A stretch of DNA of 31,364 bases from Desulfonema limicola (GTDB lineage Bacteria; Desulfobacterota; Desulfobacteria; Desulfobacterales; Desulfosalsimonadaceae): assembly GCA_020722245.1 (NCBI GenBank), contig DYLE01000003.1, positions 1 through 31,364 of the forward strand, given 5' to 3'. The position numbers and the translations under genes were made by a program. This document shows positions 1 through 7,034 of the stretch, in pieces. Within the stretch, counting starts at the first letter, position 1. The number at the start of each line of letters is the position of its first letter. The notes below the pieces were generated by a model. It searched no databases, was not told the DNA's origin, and was given only the letters and a program-made list of their open reading frames with translations.

Positions 1-1
1 C

Positions 2-529
2 GCCGCCATCGGCGTGGAAGCCTCTCTGACCGGCCATCTGGTGTTTTCCACCCTTCATACGAACAGCGCGCCGGAGACCGTCACCCGTCTTCTGGATATG
101 GGCATAAACGCGCTGAATTTTTCCGACGCCTTTCTGGTGGTTCTGGCCCAGCGTCTGGTGCGGCGGTTATGCAAGAACTGCCGAAAGGAATACCATCCGA
201 CCCGGGAAGAGTTCGATGAGATCGTCAAGGCATACGGGGTCGATGATTTTGCATCCACAGGGATTCAATACACCCCGGATCTGAAGCTTTACGCGCCGGT
301 GGGATGCGACCAATGCAACGGGACCGGGTACAAGGGGCGAATGGGCATCCATGAGCTGATGGAAGGGTCCAAGGAGATCAAACGGATGATCAAGAAACAG
401 GCGACATCCGAGGAACTGTTTATACAGGCCAAGAAGGAAGGGATGACCACCCTGATGCAGGACGGGATATTCAAGGTGTTCAACGGGCATACCGATATGA
501 ATGAAGTCAGGCGGGTCTGCATCGCATAG
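2..529 (+). CDS. PilB/GspE-family secretion or pilus ATPase, C-terminal part (5' end outside window)
   Basis: This is the C-terminal ~175 residues of a type II secretion / type IV pilus assembly ATPase, the hexameric cytoplasmic motor that drives pilin or pseudopilin polymerisation. The frame is open from base 2, so the gene starts upstream of the window. Visible family features are the LTGHLVFSTLHTN stretch with its His box, the LAQRLVRRLC segment, and two cysteine pairs (CKNC, then CDQC followed by NGTGYKGR) that form the zinc-binding tetracysteine module. The GRMGIHEL motif follows. Walker A and B lie outside the window. PilB and GspE cannot be separated from this fragment alone; the PilZ gene 12 bp downstream slightly favours a pilus-type system. 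The family call is secure. Confidence 0.93.
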   Translation, partial: AAIGVEASLTGHLVFSTLHTNSAPETVTRLLDMGINALNFSDAFLVVLAQRLVRRLCKNCRKEYHPTREEFDEIVKAYGVDDFASTGIQYTPDLKLYAPVGCDQCNGTGYKGRMGIHELMEGSKEIKRMIKKQATSEELFIQAKKEGMTTLMQDGIFKVFNGHTDMNEVRRVCIA

Positions 530-541
530 AAAAGGTTTTTA

Positions 542-1009
542 ATGAGGTCGAAAAAAAAAGAAGGACGGTTTTTTGCCGTGGCCCAGCTCCTGCGTTTTTT
601 CAAACGTTCGTCCGCCCAGGCATCCCATCCATCCAAGGGGGCTTTGCCCTATAAAAGGGATTTTGATCGGTTTCCCGTCGAATTCCAGGTGGGGGTCTGG
701 TGTCAGGACAAAGACGGCAAGGCGGTTTATGATGAGGCCGAACTGCACGACGTCTCCGGGAACGGCGCCATGTTCATGACCCTGTTCCCGGAGCGGTATT
801 ATGAGGGGCAGGCATTGAAACTGACGATTTTTTTATCCGGCCCCAGGGATGTTCGCGCCGCCATTCGCACCGAGGGGTCTGTGGTAAGGATTCTTCACGC
901 CAAGGATGGGCATAAGCATGCCGGCCGGCAAAAGACCGGCATCGCCGTTCATCTCAATAAACCCTTTGAGTTTGAGCGGATGTCCGGCCATCTGGAAGAG
1001 GGGATCTGA
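542..1009 (+). CDS. PilZ-domain protein, probable c-di-GMP receptor
   Basis: A 155-residue soluble protein. After a basic, poorly ordered N-terminus of about 38 residues comes one PilZ domain. Both halves of the c-di-GMP-binding signature are present: RxxxR (within YKRDFDRF, near residues 38-43) and DxSxxG (HDVSGNG, near residues 69-74). Binding of cyclic di-GMP is therefore likely from family knowledge; the effect on a partner is unknown. The gene starts 12 bp after the PilB/GspE-like ATPase and is followed by a nucleotidyl cyclase, so it may tune that machinery. No strong Shine-Dalgarno sequence precedes the ATG, which fits translational coupling to the upstream gene. The start is the first ATG of the frame. 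Confidence 0.82.
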   Translation: MRSKKKEGRFFAVAQLLRFFKRSSAQASHPSKGALPYKRDFDRFPVEFQVGVWCQDKDGKAVYDEAELHDVSGNGAMFMTLFPERYYEGQALKLTIFLSGPRDVRAAIRTEGSVVRILHAKDGHKHAGRQKTGIAVHLNKPFEFERMSGHLEEGI

Positions 1010-1066
1010 GGTGGCCGGTATCCTGCGGGGTCTCACCCATGCATACGGCTTTTTTGGTAAATCTTC

Positions 1067-2164
1067 ATGAAGTCCGGATACTCCCGAAATTATAACACGA
1101 TCGGCGGAAAGATGCTCGTCGCTCTGGTCTGCATGGCCGTCATTCCTTGGCTCTTGCTCATTTACATGGTGGTCTACGGTCACATCGCGGTGTCCGACAC
1201 CGTCGTGTATTATCTTCCTCTTGTTTTATTTTTGATCCTGGCCGGGTACGCGCTTCTTCGAAAGACCGCGGATGATGTGTTTCATTTAAGCCGGGCCACC
1301 GGTCTGATTGTGGAAGGGAGAAAGAACGGGGCGATCGTTGTTCATGCGGACAAGGAGATTCGAGAGATCGCCGATCATTTCAACTTCCTGTTGAACAGGC
1401 TGGAAAAGATGAACCGAAAGAACCAGGAGCAGGCGACCCAGTTGATGGTCTACTCCCGGGACCTGGCGCTGTCGTATCAGAAGACGAAACAGGAGGAGAA
1501 CCTGCGCAATCGACTGAGCCGGTATGTGGGGAACAACCTGGTGGAAAAGCTCATCAACTCCAAGGACGGGGCGCTGCTGGAAACCGAGAGAAGGGTGGTG
1601 ACGATTCTTTTTGCGGATATTCGGGGATTTACAACCATCGCGGAACGCATGACCGCAGAGGATGTCGTGCGGATGCTGAACCAGTATTTCGGCGTCATGG
1701 TGGATATTATATTCAAGAACAACGGGCTTCTGGATAAATTCGTGGGGGATCAGCTGATTGCCGTGTTTGGGCTGGTGGAGGCGATGGGGAACGCTCCGGA
1801 AAACGCCATACGGACCGCCCTTGAGATGAGAGACACGACCCGGGAGATGATGCAGAAAAGGGCGCGGCTCGGCCAGGAATGCTTTGAGATCGGTATCGGC
1901 ATCAACACCGGTACAGCGATTATCGGAAACATCGGTTCTGCAAACCGGATGGATTACACGGTCATCGGAGATTGCATCAATGTCGCCGCACGGCTGGAGG
2001 GAATGGCCAAGGGCGGCGAGATCATCATCGGGGAGCAGACCTTTCTTCAAAAAACCGGGGAATTTGAAATTGAAAGCAGGGGGCAGGTCCATTTTAAAAA
2101 CAGAAAAGAGCCCGTGGTCTGCTACAATGTGATTCGGCAGGTAGGTGGGGAAGGTAGAAGGTAG
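1067..2164 (+). CDS. Membrane-anchored class III adenylate/guanylate cyclase
   Basis: A 365-residue protein with two predicted membrane helices (about residues 16-37 and 45-64), a HAMP-like/coiled linker (about 65-150) and a C-terminal class III cyclase domain (about 172-330). All key catalytic positions are visible: metal-binding Asp184 in FADIRGFT and Asp228 in KFVGD, purine-selecting Lys224 and Asp296 (MDYTV), and Asn305/Arg309 in INVAARLE. The Lys/Asp pair is the adenylate-cyclase type, so cAMP is the likely product, although bacterial members can surprise. There is no obvious periplasmic sensor beyond a short loop. The last residues and the stop codon fall inside an AAGGTAG tandem repeat, so the extreme C-terminus is repeat-encoded. 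It lies 57 bp downstream of the PilZ gene. Confidence 0.9.
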   Translation: MKSGYSRNYNTIGGKMLVALVCMAVIPWLLLIYMVVYGHIAVSDTVVYYLPLVLFLILAGYALLRKTADDVFHLSRATGLIVEGRKNGAIVVHADKEIREIADHFNFLLNRLEKMNRKNQEQATQLMVYSRDLALSYQKTKQEENLRNRLSRYVGNNLVEKLINSKDGALLETERRVVTILFADIRGFTTIAERMTAEDVVRMLNQYFGVMVDIIFKNNGLLDKFVGDQLIAVFGLVEAMGNAPENAIRTALEMRDTTREMMQKRARLGQECFEIGIGINTGTAIIGNIGSANRMDYTVIGDCINVAARLEGMAKGGEIIIGEQTFLQKTGEFEIESRGQVHFKNRKEPVVCYNVIRQVGGEGRR

Positions 2165-2178
2165 AAGGTAGAAGGTAG
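2151..2178. repeat. AAGGTAG heptamer tandem repeat, four perfect copies
   Basis: Four exact copies of AAGGTAG run head to tail and are followed by degenerate copies (AAGACTG, AAGGTGA, AAGGACA) to about 2199. The cyclase stop codon TAG (2162-2164) lies in the second copy. Purine-rich heptamer runs of this kind look like slippage-prone intergenic repeats. Confidence 0.9.
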
Positions 2179-2228
2179 AAGACTGAAGGTGAAAGGACAA
2201 AGGGCAAGATGAAAGATTATCGGAAGGG

Positions 2229-2326
2229 TGGCGGAAGTGCATGGGAATCGAACCCACCCGGGACGGTTTTAACGCCCCACACCGGATTTGAAGTCCGGGA
2301 GCCCCACCAGTGAGCTGTGCACTTCC
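2229..2326 (-). tRNA. selC: tRNA-Sec (UCA anticodon), CCA end encoded
   Basis: Read on the minus strand this is a 95-nt tRNA plus an encoded CCA. The acceptor stem has a perfect 8-bp pairing (GGAAGTGC with GCACTTCC), the long acceptor typical of tRNA-Sec, followed by G and CCA. The anticodon arm CCGGA-CTTCAAA-TCCGG carries anticodon TCA, which reads UGA. A long variable arm pairs GGGGCG with CGTCCC, and the T loop is TTCGATT. The length and the opening GGAAG match bacterial SelC closely. It shows that the organism uses selenocysteine. No selA, selB, selD or in-frame-TGA selenoprotein was seen in this window. Confidence 0.97.
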
Positions 2327-2404
2327 GTGTTCCACGGAATTTATAGTTTGTCAGCCTAATAAGATCACACGATTATTGTCAATCAATTTTTGGTGCGGAT
2401 TTTG

Positions 2405-3565
2405 ATGAAAAAGCCTATCAATGCCAATCGACTGGGGAAGACCTTTGAAACCCTTGTCTCCATCGACAGCGTTTCAAAAGAGGAGGGACGGATCTCGCAG
2501 GAGATCCAAAGGCTGATCGCCCCATTGGCTTCAAAGATCATCATCGACAGGGCCGGTGAAAAGACCGGAGGAGACACCGGGAACCTGATCGTCAGGATCG
2601 ACGGAAACCGAAACCTGCGGCCCTTGATGCTCAACGCCCATATGGATACCGTTGAACCCGGTCGCGGGGTTAAAATCCGGTACGCGGACGGCGTGTTTAC
2701 CAGCGACGGCACCACGATCCTCGGAGCGGACGACAAGAGCGCCATCGCCATCCTTCTCGAGGCGCTGTGGATGATCAAGGAAAACAACCTTCCCCACGGG
2801 CCGCTGGAGCTTGTGTTTACGGTTTGCGAGGAGATCGGGCTGCTGGGGGCCAGGCATCTGGACTATGATCTGATTTCTTCGGCTTACGGTTATGCGCTGG
2901 ATACCTCGGACACGGAAACGATTGTGGTTCAGGCGCCTGCGCTAAACCGCATTGATATCCTGCTTCACGGAAGGGATGCCCACGCCGGCGTGGATCCGGA
3001 AAAGGGAATCAACGCCATTCTGCTGGCCAGCCGCGCCATCGCCGGGCTTGAGCTCGGCAGGGTTGACGAGGAGACCACCTGCAACATCGGGGTCATGGAG
3101 GCGGCCGGCGCCACGAACATCGTGCCGAAGCGGGTGCGTGTGGCCGGCGAGGCCAGAAGCCATAACGAGGAAAAGCTGGAACGGGTCACGCGAAACATCG
3201 TATCCGCCTTTGAGCAGGTTGTGGATGAACACCGTCGCCGGCATGCCGCCGATGACCTGCCCCGGCTGGAGGCGACCGTGACAAACGCGTTCGGCAGGAC
3301 GTTTATTCCCGCGAATCATCCGGTTGTCCTGACCGCCCAAAGGGCCGCCGCCAACCTGGGCAGAACCCTTGCCACCAGAAGCACCGGCGGCGGGTCCGAC
3401 GCCAATATTTTTTTTGGTAAAAAAATTATCACCGCGGTGATCGGCACCGGCATGCAGGAGATGCATACCCTAAGGGAATCCATTCGAATGTCGGATATGG
3501 TCGATACCCTTCGCCTGCTTCTTGGGATTATTGATCTTCATGCCGGCGGAGCCTTTGAGCCATGA
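2405..3565 (+). CDS. M20-family metallopeptidase (PepT-like)
   Basis: A 386-residue zinc peptidase of the M20 family, probably an aminopeptidase-type enzyme cleaving di- or tripeptides in the cytoplasm. The metal-site motifs appear in order: HMDTV (His79, Asp81), LGADDKSA (Asp109), EEIG (Glu142/Glu143, catalytic base and ligand), ALDTSD (Asp166), and the C-terminal EMHTLRE histidine. The lid/dimerisation domain lies between about residues 180 and 295. The frame also has upstream TTG and GTG codons at 2390 and 2393. I chose the ATG at 2405 because none of the options has a convincing Shine-Dalgarno and the family usually starts close to this point. The stop overlaps the larC start by 4 bp (ATGA), which indicates translational coupling. 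The exact substrate cannot be read from the sequence. Confidence 0.88.
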   Translation: MKKPINANRLGKTFETLVSIDSVSKEEGRISQEIQRLIAPLASKIIIDRAGEKTGGDTGNLIVRIDGNRNLRPLMLNAHMDTVEPGRGVKIRYADGVFTSDGTTILGADDKSAIAILLEALWMIKENNLPHGPLELVFTVCEEIGLLGARHLDYDLISSAYGYALDTSDTETIVVQAPALNRIDILLHGRDAHAGVDPEKGINAILLASRAIAGLELGRVDEETTCNIGVMEAAGATNIVPKRVRVAGEARSHNEEKLERVTRNIVSAFEQVVDEHRRRHAADDLPRLEATVTNAFGRTFIPANHPVVLTAQRAAANLGRTLATRSTGGGSDANIFFGKKIITAVIGTGMQEMHTLRESIRMSDMVDTLRLLLGIIDLHAGGAFEP

Positions 3566-4713
3566 TGGCTTTTTTTGACTGCTTTGCGGGAATCAGCGGG
3601 GACATGACCCTGGGGGCGTTTTTCAGCCTGGGGGTTTCCCCGGACCGTCTGGCCGAGACTTTAAAGGCCGGTCTTTTGATCGATTTTGATCTGGCGGTGT
3701 CTTCCGTGACGCGGATGGGGATCTCCGCCAGCCGGGTGGAGGTCGTTGTTTACGATCGCCAGGCCAGAGACTATGCGACCATTCAAAAACTGATCCGCGA
3801 AAGCCGCCTGTCCAAACAGGTCAAGGCGCTTTCTTTGAGAATGTTTGAAAGGCTTGCGGAGGCCGAGTCCGCTATTCACGGCTGTCCAAAGGAAAAGGTG
3901 CATTTTCACGAGCTCGGCGGGGTGGACGCCCTTGTGGATATCGTGGGGACCGCTTTTTGTGTGGAGGCCTTAAACCTTGAACGCATTCTTGCCTCAACGG
4001 TTCCGTTGGGCAAAGGGTTTGTAAACTGCGCGCACGGCACCCTTCCGGTTCCTGCGCCGGCCACCCTTGAGGTTTTAAAAGGGGTGCCGGTTTACGGCAG
4101 CGATATCCCCTTTGAGACGGTGACCCCCACCGGCGCCGCCATCCTTACGACCCTGGCCGAGTCCTTTGGAAACATGCCGGGAATGCGGGTTTTAAAAACC
4201 GGATACGGGGCCGGCCGTCGGGAAGAGGGGCCGATCCCGAACCTGCTGCGGATCATAACCGGAGAAACGGATAAAACGGACGAGCGCGCTACGGTGGTGG
4301 AAACCTGCATTGATGACATGAACCCTGAGTTTTTCGGGTTCCTCATGGAACGGCTGTTTGAAAGCGGCGCTCTGGATGTGTATCTGATTCCTGTTTACAT
4401 GAAAAAAAACAGGCCTGGAACCCTGGTGCAGGTCTTGTGCCGTCAAAAGGACAGGCCATGCATCTCACAGCTCATCCTTTCTGAAACCACGACCCTGGGA
4501 GTCAGGTATTATGAGGTGGAAAGGGAGGTTTTGGAGCGCCAGGCCGTGACCATCGATACCGTGTTTGGCCCTGTTTCCGCCAAGAAGGTGAACACGCCCC
4601 GAGGCGAATGTCGAATCGTGCCCGAGTATGAGGCCTGCCGGGAAATCGCAAAAAGGGAAAACATACCCCTGCGCACGGTCTATGAAAAGATCCTTCAGCA
4701 TATAGCCGGCTGA
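3562..4713 (+). CDS. larC: LarC, nickel-pincer cofactor biosynthesis protein (nickel insertion)
   Basis: A 383-residue protein opening with FDCFAGISGDMTLGAF, the LarC family signature, followed by FHELGGVDALVDIVG and TPTGAAILTTL. LarC is a CTP-dependent cyclometallase that inserts nickel into the pyridinium-bis-thiocarboxylic acid mononucleotide made by LarB and LarE. The resulting pincer cofactor serves lactate racemase LarA and related enzymes. In some bacteria larC is split by a programmed frameshift; here it is one continuous frame. larA, larB and larE are not in the window, so the client enzyme is unknown. It is coupled by a 4-bp overlap to the M20 peptidase upstream. Two adjacent ATG codons (3562, 3565) could serve as the start. 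Confidence 0.9.
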   Translation: MMAFFDCFAGISGDMTLGAFFSLGVSPDRLAETLKAGLLIDFDLAVSSVTRMGISASRVEVVVYDRQARDYATIQKLIRESRLSKQVKALSLRMFERLAEAESAIHGCPKEKVHFHELGGVDALVDIVGTAFCVEALNLERILASTVPLGKGFVNCAHGTLPVPAPATLEVLKGVPVYGSDIPFETVTPTGAAILTTLAESFGNMPGMRVLKTGYGAGRREEGPIPNLLRIITGETDKTDERATVVETCIDDMNPEFFGFLMERLFESGALDVYLIPVYMKKNRPGTLVQVLCRQKDRPCISQLILSETTTLGVRYYEVEREVLERQAVTIDTVFGPVSAKKVNTPRGECRIVPEYEACREIAKRENIPLRTVYEKILQHIAG

Positions 4714-4739
4714 TGCATCCAGGGGCCGCGAACAATGCC

Positions 4740-4766
4740 TTGACAGGACAGGGGCAAGATTATAAG
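4740..4766 (+). promoter_or_regulatory. Candidate sigma-70 promoter for pgpA
   Basis: A perfect TTGACA (4740-4745) is followed after 15 bp by TATAAG (4761-4766). The spacer is shorter than the usual 17 bp. If it is used, transcription would start about 2 nt before the pgpA ATG, giving a nearly leaderless mRNA. That agrees with the lack of a clear Shine-Dalgarno there. Based on motif inspection only. Confidence 0.35.
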
Positions 4767-4774
4767 AACGGTGC

Positions 4775-5233
4775 ATGAACGCCAGGTCAAAACTCATGCT
4801 GGGGCTGGCCACGGGCGGTTTTCTCGGGTATATGCCGGTGGCGCCAGGCAGCTTCGGTGCTGTTATCGGTCTTTTAGCCTACTGCGTGATGCCGCTTTTT
4901 CCCTGGATGGCTGTTTTGATGGGCCTGATCCTGTTTATCGGTTTTTCCGTCTGGGTTTCCCAGGCGGCTGAGAAGCTGCTCAATGAAAAGGACCCGGGGT
5001 GCATCATCATCGATGAGATCGCCGGTATGGCGGTAACCCTTTTCGGGTTTCCTTTTTCTATCTGGATCGGGCTGGCGGGGTTTATGGTGTTTAGGTTTTT
5101 TGATATCCTAAAACCCTTTCCCATCGGGCTTTTGGAAAAAAAGCTGCCGGGAGGAGTCGGTGTGGTCGCGGACGACCTGGCGGCCGGTATTATCGGCAAC
5201 CTGGTTTTGCGTGGATTGCTTTTGCTGACGTGA
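4775..5233 (+). CDS. pgpA: Phosphatidylglycerophosphatase A
   Basis: A 152-residue integral membrane enzyme that dephosphorylates phosphatidylglycerol phosphate to phosphatidylglycerol in the inner membrane. Family motifs seen in order are GYMPVAPGSFG near the N-terminus, DPGCIIIDEIAGM in the middle, FRFFDILKPFPI, and GGVGVVADDLAAG near the C-terminus. The acidic clusters form the Mg-dependent active site. About four hydrophobic segments are present and the length is typical. It lies 61 bp after larC and 43 bp before thpR. In many proteobacteria pgpA precedes cinA and recA; here cinA is absent and thpR takes its place. No convincing ribosome-binding site precedes the ATG. Confidence 0.94.
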   Translation: MNARSKLMLGLATGGFLGYMPVAPGSFGAVIGLLAYCVMPLFPWMAVLMGLILFIGFSVWVSQAAEKLLNEKDPGCIIIDEIAGMAVTLFGFPFSIWIGLAGFMVFRFFDILKPFPIGLLEKKLPGGVGVVADDLAAGIIGNLVLRGLLLLT

Positions 5234-5276
5234 AGCCGGCGGTTTGTTTTAAATGCCTTCACCTGAGTGGTAAAAT

Positions 5277-5876
5277 ATGGACGGACAACAGGATCGGGCC
5301 GCGCAGGAAGTGGTGCGCGCCTTTATCGCCATCGGGCTGCCTGAAGGTGTTGCCTCGAAGCTGAAGGATGTCCAGAGCGAGCTGGTGTCATACGGCTTAA
5401 AGATCCGATGGACCCGTCCGGAAAACATTCATCTGACCTTGAAATTTTTAGGGGATGTGGCCGGTTCGAGGGTCCAGGCGATCAGCGAGGCGATCCAGGA
5501 GTCGGTGAAGGGGATCGGCCCCATGACGCTGTCGGTGAAGGGGATCGGGGTTTTTCCAGGCGTGAGCCGCCCCCGGGTGCTCTGGGCGGGGATTTCCGGC
5601 CAGGTGGACGCGCTTCGATGGCTGCAGGAAAACCTGGAAAAAAATCTGGCGAGCTTGGGGTTTGCTGCAGAAACGCGGGGCTTTACCGGTCATTTAACCC
5701 TTGGCCGGGTAAAGGAAGGCAGGCATGATCCAAAGCGGTTTGTAAAGGCCCTGGAAGACTTTAACGAAATGGCGTCAGAGCCGTTTATCGCAGATTCCAT
5801 AAACCTTTATCGAAGCCGTCTGCTTCCATCCGGTCCTGTTTACACCAGGCTGTTTACTGCGGGGCTTTCGGGATGA
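5277..5876 (+). CDS. thpR: RNA 2',3'-cyclic phosphodiesterase (2H phosphoesterase)
   Basis: A 199-residue member of the LigT/ThpR branch of 2H phosphoesterases, which open 2',3'-cyclic phosphate ends of RNA. Both HxT catalytic motifs are present: His52-Leu-Thr54 in HLTLKFLG and His139-Leu-Thr141 in HLTLGRVKE. The N-terminal RAFIAIGLP and the GVFPGVSRPRVLW segment are typical. A weak GAGTGG lies 8 nt before the ATG. The gene sits between pgpA and recA, a common neighbourhood for this family in Desulfobacterota and Firmicutes. The physiological RNA substrate of the family is still unclear. Confidence 0.92.
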   Translation: MDGQQDRAAQEVVRAFIAIGLPEGVASKLKDVQSELVSYGLKIRWTRPENIHLTLKFLGDVAGSRVQAISEAIQESVKGIGPMTLSVKGIGVFPGVSRPRVLWAGISGQVDALRWLQENLEKNLASLGFAAETRGFTGHLTLGRVKEGRHDPKRFVKALEDFNEMASEPFIADSINLYRSRLLPSGPVYTRLFTAGLSG

Positions 5877-5968
5877 CCCGGGAAAGAAGGTGTTTTGACC
5901 GATTTAGGATCGACGGGCATTTGGCAGGATGATCAACCTAATTGTTTTAATGGCGGACAGGAGGCCTT

Positions 5969-7012
5969 ATGAGCAGAAATACCGATAAGGAAAAGGCGGT
6001 GGAGACCGCGATCAGCCAGATCGAGCGGCAGTTCGGCAAGGGCTCGATCATGAAGCTAGGCGGTAATGTGATTGTTCAGGTGCCGGTGATTCCCACGGGC
6101 TCCCTGGCCCTGGACAAGGCCCTGGGCATCGGCGGCATTCCCAGGGGCCGGGTCACTGAAATCTACGGTCACGAGGCCTCCGGAAAGACCACACTGGCGC
6201 TTCATGTGGTGGCTCAGGCCCAGAAACAGGGAGGAATCGCCGCGTTTATCGACGCCGAGCACGCCCTTGATATCGCCTATGCCAAAAGGCTTGGGGTAAA
6301 CTGCGATGATCTGCTGGTTTCCCAGCCGGACACCGGAGAGCAGGCGCTGGAGATCGCCGAGATGCTGGTCAGAAGCGGCGCGATTGACGTTCTGGTGATC
6401 GATTCCGTGGCCGCCCTGGTGCCGCGGGCTGAAATTGAAGGCGACATGGGGGATTCCCACATGGGGCTTCAGGCCCGGCTCATGTCCCAGGCCCTGCGTA
6501 AACTGACCGGAACCATCAGCAAAACCCAGACCTCGGTGATTTTCATCAACCAGATACGCATGAAGATCGGCGTGGTCTTCGGGAATCCGGAAACCACCAC
6601 CGGCGGGAATGCGCTCAAGTTTTACGCCTCGGTGCGGATCGAGGTGCACAGGGCCGGGGCGATCAAGGACGGTCAGGAGACCACCGGAAACCGGACAAGG
6701 GCCAAGGTGGTGAAAAACAAGATGGCTCCGCCTTTTAAAGAGGCCGAGTTTGATATCATGTACGGCGAGGGGATATCCGCGGCCGGCGACCTTCTGGACA
6801 TGGGGGTGGATACCGGGGTGATCGAGAAAAGCGGTTCCTGGTATTCCTATCAGGGGGAGCGGATCGGTCAGGGCCGGGAAAATGCCAAGGCCTTCCTAAA
6901 AGAGCATTCAGAGCTCAACCAGAAGCTGTTGACCCACGTGAAAGAGGCCATGGGATTGCCGGGCCCCGGTCCGGGTTCGAGCAAGCCGGAAGAGGCGGCC
7001 GCCAGTGAATAG
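5969..7012 (+). CDS. recA: RecA recombinase
   Basis: A 347-residue RecA, the ATP-dependent strand-exchange protein that also triggers LexA self-cleavage. The N-terminal EKAVETAISQIERQFGKGSI block, Walker A GHEASGKTT (residues 67-75), Walker B VLVIDSVAAL, loop L1 (EGDMGDSHMG), loop L2 (FINQIRMKIGVVFGNPETT) and the KVVKNKMAPPF region are all present. Walker A carries His in place of the usual Pro (GPESSGKT). A GGAGG lies 7 nt upstream of the ATG. The C-terminal tail is Pro/Gly-rich and acidic. No recX lies between recA and alaS. I could not identify a LexA box with confidence in the 92 bp upstream. Confidence 0.98.
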   Translation: MSRNTDKEKAVETAISQIERQFGKGSIMKLGGNVIVQVPVIPTGSLALDKALGIGGIPRGRVTEIYGHEASGKTTLALHVVAQAQKQGGIAAFIDAEHALDIAYAKRLGVNCDDLLVSQPDTGEQALEIAEMLVRSGAIDVLVIDSVAALVPRAEIEGDMGDSHMGLQARLMSQALRKLTGTISKTQTSVIFINQIRMKIGVVFGNPETTTGGNALKFYASVRIEVHRAGAIKDGQETTGNRTRAKVVKNKMAPPFKEAEFDIMYGEGISAAGDLLDMGVDTGVIEKSGSWYSYQGERIGQGRENAKAFLKEHSELNQKLLTHVKEAMGLPGPGPGSSKPEEAAASE

Positions 7013-7034
7013 TAAAAAAGCGGCAGGGGGAACA

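Noticed and set aside
1007..1060. UGA of the PilZ gene as a selenocysteine codon
   Set aside because: Read-through adds only a short, unrelated tail before another stop, and the PilZ domain is already complete.
1286..2335. 349-codon minus-strand frame over the cyclase and selC
   Set aside because: Shadow of the cyclase gene that also runs through the tRNA; no domain features.
7005..7034. Upstream GTG start for alaS overlapping recA
   Set aside because: The ATG at 7035 has AGGGGG at suitable spacing and yields the usual AlaS N-terminus.
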